From: an uncultured Bacillus sp.
GTDB lineage: Bacteria; Bacillota; Bacilli; Bacillales; DSM-1321
Reading direction: 5' to 3'
Assembly (NCBI GenBank): GCA_934215995.1
Contig: CAKQBC010000109.1
Span: forward strand, 1-7,583
Length of the DNA: 7,583 nt
Below the pieces are notes generated by a model that worked only from the letters and a program-made list of their open reading frames with translations, was not told the origin of the DNA and ran no database searches. Both the position numbers and the translations under genes were made by a program. This document shows positions 5,144 through 7,583 of this stretch, in pieces. The first letter of the stretch is position 1. Every line of letters starts with the position of its first letter.

Positions 5144-6622
5144 TTATTTTTTCAAAACGGCATCTATATAAAGCTGTGGATCGAGTAAACTTTCTGCAGC
5201 GATATTGATATACGCCTGGATCGTCTCCGCCCCAAGCCCGAGGAAGACGGTCATCATTGCCATTAAAGCAATCGGGATAATGACTCCCTTCGTCGACCCT
5301 TTTTCCATCTCTTCACTCAGATTCGTTTCACCCCAGAAAGCATTCATGAAAATCTTCATGACGGAGTACAAGACAAGAAGGCTGGAAATAAGCCCCACGG
5401 CCCCAAGCCAATACATATCCGCTTCGAACGTCCCTTTCGTGATCAGCACTTTTCCGAGAAATCCGCTTAATGGCGGTATTCCGGCCAATGATAAGCAAGC
5501 AATGAAGAACACCCATCCAAGGTATGGATGTGTACGGATCAGCCCGCTGATTTCCTTCAGTTTTCCGGTTCCGGTCAAATAAATGACGGTTCCGCCGGCG
5601 AGGAAAATCAATCCTTTGATATTGATGTCGTGTATCAGGTAAAAAACTGACCCTGTGATGCCGTCCAGCGTAAACGCGGCAAGGCCTGCTATGATAAGGC
5701 CGACCGACACGATGACGTTATAGGTCAGGATTCCTTGGATGTCCCATCGGGAAACAGCGCCGATTGCGCCAAGCAGCATCGTAGCCGCCCCGAGAATGCC
5801 GAGAAGCTGATGCGTGATTTCCGGCTGATGGTAAAAAATCAACGTGAACATACGGAAAATCGCATAAATCCCCACCTTGGTAAGCAACGCTGAAAAAATG
5901 GCCGCAACGGCAGTCGATGGCACACTGTAAGACCCAGGAAGCCAGTAGAACAAAAGCAGCCCGGCTTTAAGGCTGAATACCATCATCAGAAGGATGGCGA
6001 CCGTAGTCAAAAGCCCGTCTTGCCCGATTTCAGACACACGCACTGATAAATCGGCCATATTCAGCGTTCCTGTGACGGCATATAAATAGGCAACCGCCAC
6101 AAGAAAGAAAAAGGAAGACATGACATTTATGAGAATATATTTAATCGATTCCCTAAGCTGCTTCTTTTCTCCCCCAAGCGTTATAAGCGCATATGAAGAC
6201 ATGAGCATTAGCTCAAAGCATACAAACAAATTGAAGATGTCCCCGGTCAAAAATGAACCGTTCACCCCGCTTATCAAAAACATGAAAAACGGATAAACGA
6301 AATTCTTTTCCTTCTGCTCCCCTATCGTCCGGAAGGCATAAAGCAAACAGCAAAAGCTGACGAATGCGGTCATGATCAATAGGACCGCAGCAAACATATC
6401 GGAAACAAGGCTTATTCCATACGGGGCTTTCCATCCCCCTAATTGAAGCGCCTGGATTCCGTCCGTTTTCACTGTCTGCGCAAGCATGACAGCTACGGAG
6501 CCTGTAAGCAAAATCGCCAACAGCGCAATTATTTTTTGGAAATTAATGCGTTTCCTGAACACAACCATGACAAGCCCTGTGACAAGCGGTACGATGACCG
6601 GCAGAATGAGCAGATTATTCAT
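5144..6622 (-). CDS. mrpD: Na+/H+ antiporter subunit MrpD (complex I NuoM/N-like)
   Basis: A large polytopic subunit of the Mrp antiporter, homologous to the proton-pumping NuoL/M/N subunits of respiratory complex I; 492 residues from ATG 6622, with about 14 membrane helices. That ATG is chosen over ATG 6628 because AAGGGGG (6636-6630) is seven bases before it and only one before 6628. It also places E137 (in NLFVCFELML) and K219 (in FSLKAGLL) at the numbers known for the essential acid-lysine pair of Bacillus MrpD. Further conserved residues include K249 (LLTKVGIYA), H331 in FYLIHDINIK and GIPPLSGFLGK near 381. One oddity: after K219 the usual KAxLFPL-(F/Y)-WLP reads KAGLLLFYWLP, one residue shorter and without proline. 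It overlaps mrpC by 8 bp. The frame is intact. Confidence 0.95.
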   Translation of the reverse strand: MNNLLILPVIVPLVTGLVMVVFRKRINFQKIIALLAILLTGSVAVMLAQTVKTDGIQALQLGGWKAPYGISLVSDMFAAVLLIMTAFVSFCCLLYAFRTIGEQKEKNFVYPFFMFLISGVNGSFLTGDIFNLFVCFELMLMSSYALITLGGEKKQLRESIKYILINVMSSFFFLVAVAYLYAVTGTLNMADLSVRVSEIGQDGLLTTVAILLMMVFSLKAGLLLFYWLPGSYSVPSTAVAAIFSALLTKVGIYAIFRMFTLIFYHQPEITHQLLGILGAATMLLGAIGAVSRWDIQGILTYNVIVSVGLIIAGLAAFTLDGITGSVFYLIHDINIKGLIFLAGGTVIYLTGTGKLKEISGLIRTHPYLGWVFFIACLSLAGIPPLSGFLGKVLITKGTFEADMYWLGAVGLISSLLVLYSVMKIFMNAFWGETNLSEEMEKGSTKGVIIPIALMAMMTVFLGLGAETIQAYINIAAESLLDPQLYIDAVLKK

Positions 6623-6953
6623 CGTCATTCCCCCTTAATTGCTCCATATCGTCAGTCCCCAGCACCCGGTAGCTGCGATACGCCAACACAAGAAACAATC
6701 CCGTAACGGCAAAGTTAATGACAATCGCAGTCAGGACAAGAGCCTGCGGCAAACCATCCGTAAAGGAAACGTTGCCGATATCCAATAACGGGGGCCCGCC
6801 GGTCTTCAATCCTCCCATTGTCAGAATGAGCAGATTCACAGCATGGCCGATTACCGATGTCCCAAGGATGATGCGGAGCAGGCTTTTGGATAAGACCATA
6901 TAGGTCCCTATTGAGAAAAAAACACCAATTAATACAGACATAATTGTTTCCAT
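6615..6953 (-). CDS. mrpC: Na+/H+ antiporter subunit MrpC (NuoK-like)
   Basis: A 112-residue membrane subunit of the Mrp antiporter, related to NuoK of complex I. Three helices lie at about 3-21, 27-47 and 69-93. The conserved LPQALVLTAIVI is at 68-79, with Q70, and with G60 in the loop before it; both are at positions I recall as important in alkaliphile MrpC. The loop reads TDGLPQ where many homologues have DPLPQ. The ATG lies two bases after the mrpB stop, with GAGG at 6967-6964 inside the end of mrpB, and the gene overlaps mrpD by 8 bp. MrpC lies between the MrpA and MrpD antiporter-like subunits in known structures. The acidic tail (DDMEQLRGNDDE) is probably cytoplasmic. Confidence 0.95.
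   Translation of the reverse strand: METIMSVLIGVFFSIGTYMVLSKSLLRIILGTSVIGHAVNLLILTMGGLKTGGPPLLDIGNVSFTDGLPQALVLTAIVINFAVTGLFLVLAYRSYRVLGTDDMEQLRGNDDE
6630..6636 (-). promoter_or_regulatory. RBS deciding the mrpD start
   Basis: AAGGGGG, inside the 3' end of mrpC, is seven bases from ATG 6622 and one base from ATG 6628, so the inner ATG is the functional start. Confidence 0.65.
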
Positions 6954-6955
6954 AG

Positions 6956-7378
6956 TTATCGATCCTCACTTATGCTAAGGATTATCGTAATGGTCGAACC
7001 GATCACCGCAAGGGCCACACCCAGGTCAAAAATGAGCGCGGTCGCCAGCTCCACTTTCCCAAGGACAGGAAAAGTGAAATAACCGTAGGTCTGGGACAAG
7101 AATGGAACACCGAATAGAAATGAACCCATACCGGTCAGGACAGCAATCAGGACTCCGACGGCCGCAACAGTCTTGAAGTCGACCGGTATCAGTTTCCTGA
7201 CCGTATCAGTGCCGTGGGTCAAATACATAAGGACAATCGCACTGGCTATTCCAAGTCCCCCGATGAACCCGCCTCCCGGGTGATGATGACCCCCGAAGAA
7301 TAAGTTGATGGAAAAGGTAAGGATAATCAGAACGGCAATTTTGGAGACGGCATTCAATAAACTGTCATTCGGTTTCAT
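6956..7378 (-). CDS. mrpB: Na+/H+ antiporter subunit MrpB (MnhB)
   Basis: A 140-residue membrane subunit of the Mrp antiporter, MnhB family. Four helices lie near 11-29, 37-54, 70-90 and 110-134. The family hallmark [13 protein letters not shown] is at 29-41, a histidine- and glycine-rich re-entrant region containing the conserved proline P34. [11 protein letters not shown] at 117-127 is the second conserved block. The ATG overlaps the last 14 bases of mrpA, and purine-rich AAGGAAGGGG just upstream in mrpA serves as RBS. It is followed after two bases by mrpC, so translation is coupled. Length is standard and no motif is missing. Confidence 0.95.
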   Translation of the reverse strand: MKPNDSLLNAVSKIAVLIILTFSINLFFGGHHHPGGGFIGGLGIASAIVLMYLTHGTDTVRKLIPVDFKTVAAVGVLIAVLTGMGSFLFGVPFLSQTYGYFTFPVLGKVELATALIFDLGVALAVIGSTITIILSISEDR

Positions 7379-7583
7379 TTTTAGCCCGCCCCTTCCTTTT
7401 GACGTTGATCAAAGTAAATACCGCAAGCCCCGCAATGCAAAGGACCGCAATTTCGAGCATTGTGTCAAAGCCCCTGAAATCAACAAGCGTGGCATTGACG
7501 ATGTTCTTTGCCCCTGCAAGGACATAGGAATCCTCGAAAAACACCGATATTTTATCGATCGCCCTCGACCCATTGGCAGAAAG
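7365..7583 (-). CDS. mrpA: Na+/H+ antiporter subunit MrpA, C-terminal end only
   Basis: Only the last 72 codons and the stop lie in the window; the start, the operon promoter and the NuoL-like antiporter core are beyond the right edge. The visible piece contains the conserved [16 protein letters not shown] (fragment residues 15-30) and [13 protein letters not shown] (33-45), then one membrane helix (about 43-61) and a basic tail ending [12 protein letters not shown]. These are hallmarks of the C-terminal MbhE-like part of long Bacillus-type MrpA proteins (about 770-800 residues), which forms part of the proposed sodium path next to MrpE-G. The stop TGA (7367-7365) lies 14 bases inside mrpB. 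The family call rests on these motifs and on the complete B-G operon after it. Confidence 0.92.
   Translation of the reverse strand, partial: LSANGSRAIDKISVFFEDSYVLAGAKNIVNATLVDFRGFDTMLEIAVLCIAGLAVFTLINVKRKGRAKNETE

Noticed and set aside
5205..5582. 125-codon + strand frame inside mrpD
   Set aside because: Antisense shadow of a well-conserved membrane protein gene, with no RBS or recognisable domain.

Overview
The window reads as chromosomal DNA from a Bacillus-like member of the Bacillota. Strong Shine-Dalgarno (SD) sequences, several GTG/TTG starts, a seven-gene mrp antiporter operon and a NatAB-type ABC exporter with a LytTR-type two-component system all point that way. The species cannot be told from the sequence. 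No mobile elements, CRISPR arrays, tRNA or rRNA genes were seen, and the window is nearly all coding.

Left part (1-3325). A LytTR response regulator (natR-like) and the first 95 codons of a multi-membrane-span protein, probably its sensor kinase (natK-like), run leftward. Divergent from them, natA-like (ATPase) and natB-like (permease) genes run rightward and overlap by 11 bp. The 174-bp gap between the two directions holds an exact GCGACAT direct repeat with a 21-bp period. It lies just upstream of a promoter with a good -10 and a poor -35, the layout expected for a LytTR activator of natAB. After natB comes a 41-residue, lysine-rich, probably disordered protein with a very strong ribosome binding site (RBS) and a sigma-B-like promoter candidate. 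A strong hairpin terminator follows and also serves the gene converging from the right.

Middle (3324-4007). A leftward class I SAM-dependent methyltransferase of unknown substrate has its own extended -10 promoter.

Right part (4008-7583). The leftward mrp operon is present in canonical order A-B-C-D-E-F-G; only the 3' end of mrpA is inside the window. Every junction overlaps or is only 2 nt, except a 44-nt gap between mrpD and mrpE. Several starts were revised from SD spacing: mrpD 6622, mrpE TTG 5099, mrpG TTG 4361. With these starts, key residues of MrpD (E137, K219) and MrpE (T113, P114) fall at the positions remembered from alkaliphile Mrp mutational work.

Together the window looks like a sodium and pH homeostasis neighbourhood: a secondary Na+/H+ antiporter driven by proton motive force (Mrp), next to an ATP-driven, two-component-controlled exporter (NatAB) that could act when the proton motive force is low. 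The sodium role of the ABC exporter is inferred from family resemblance and context, and is not proven by sequence.
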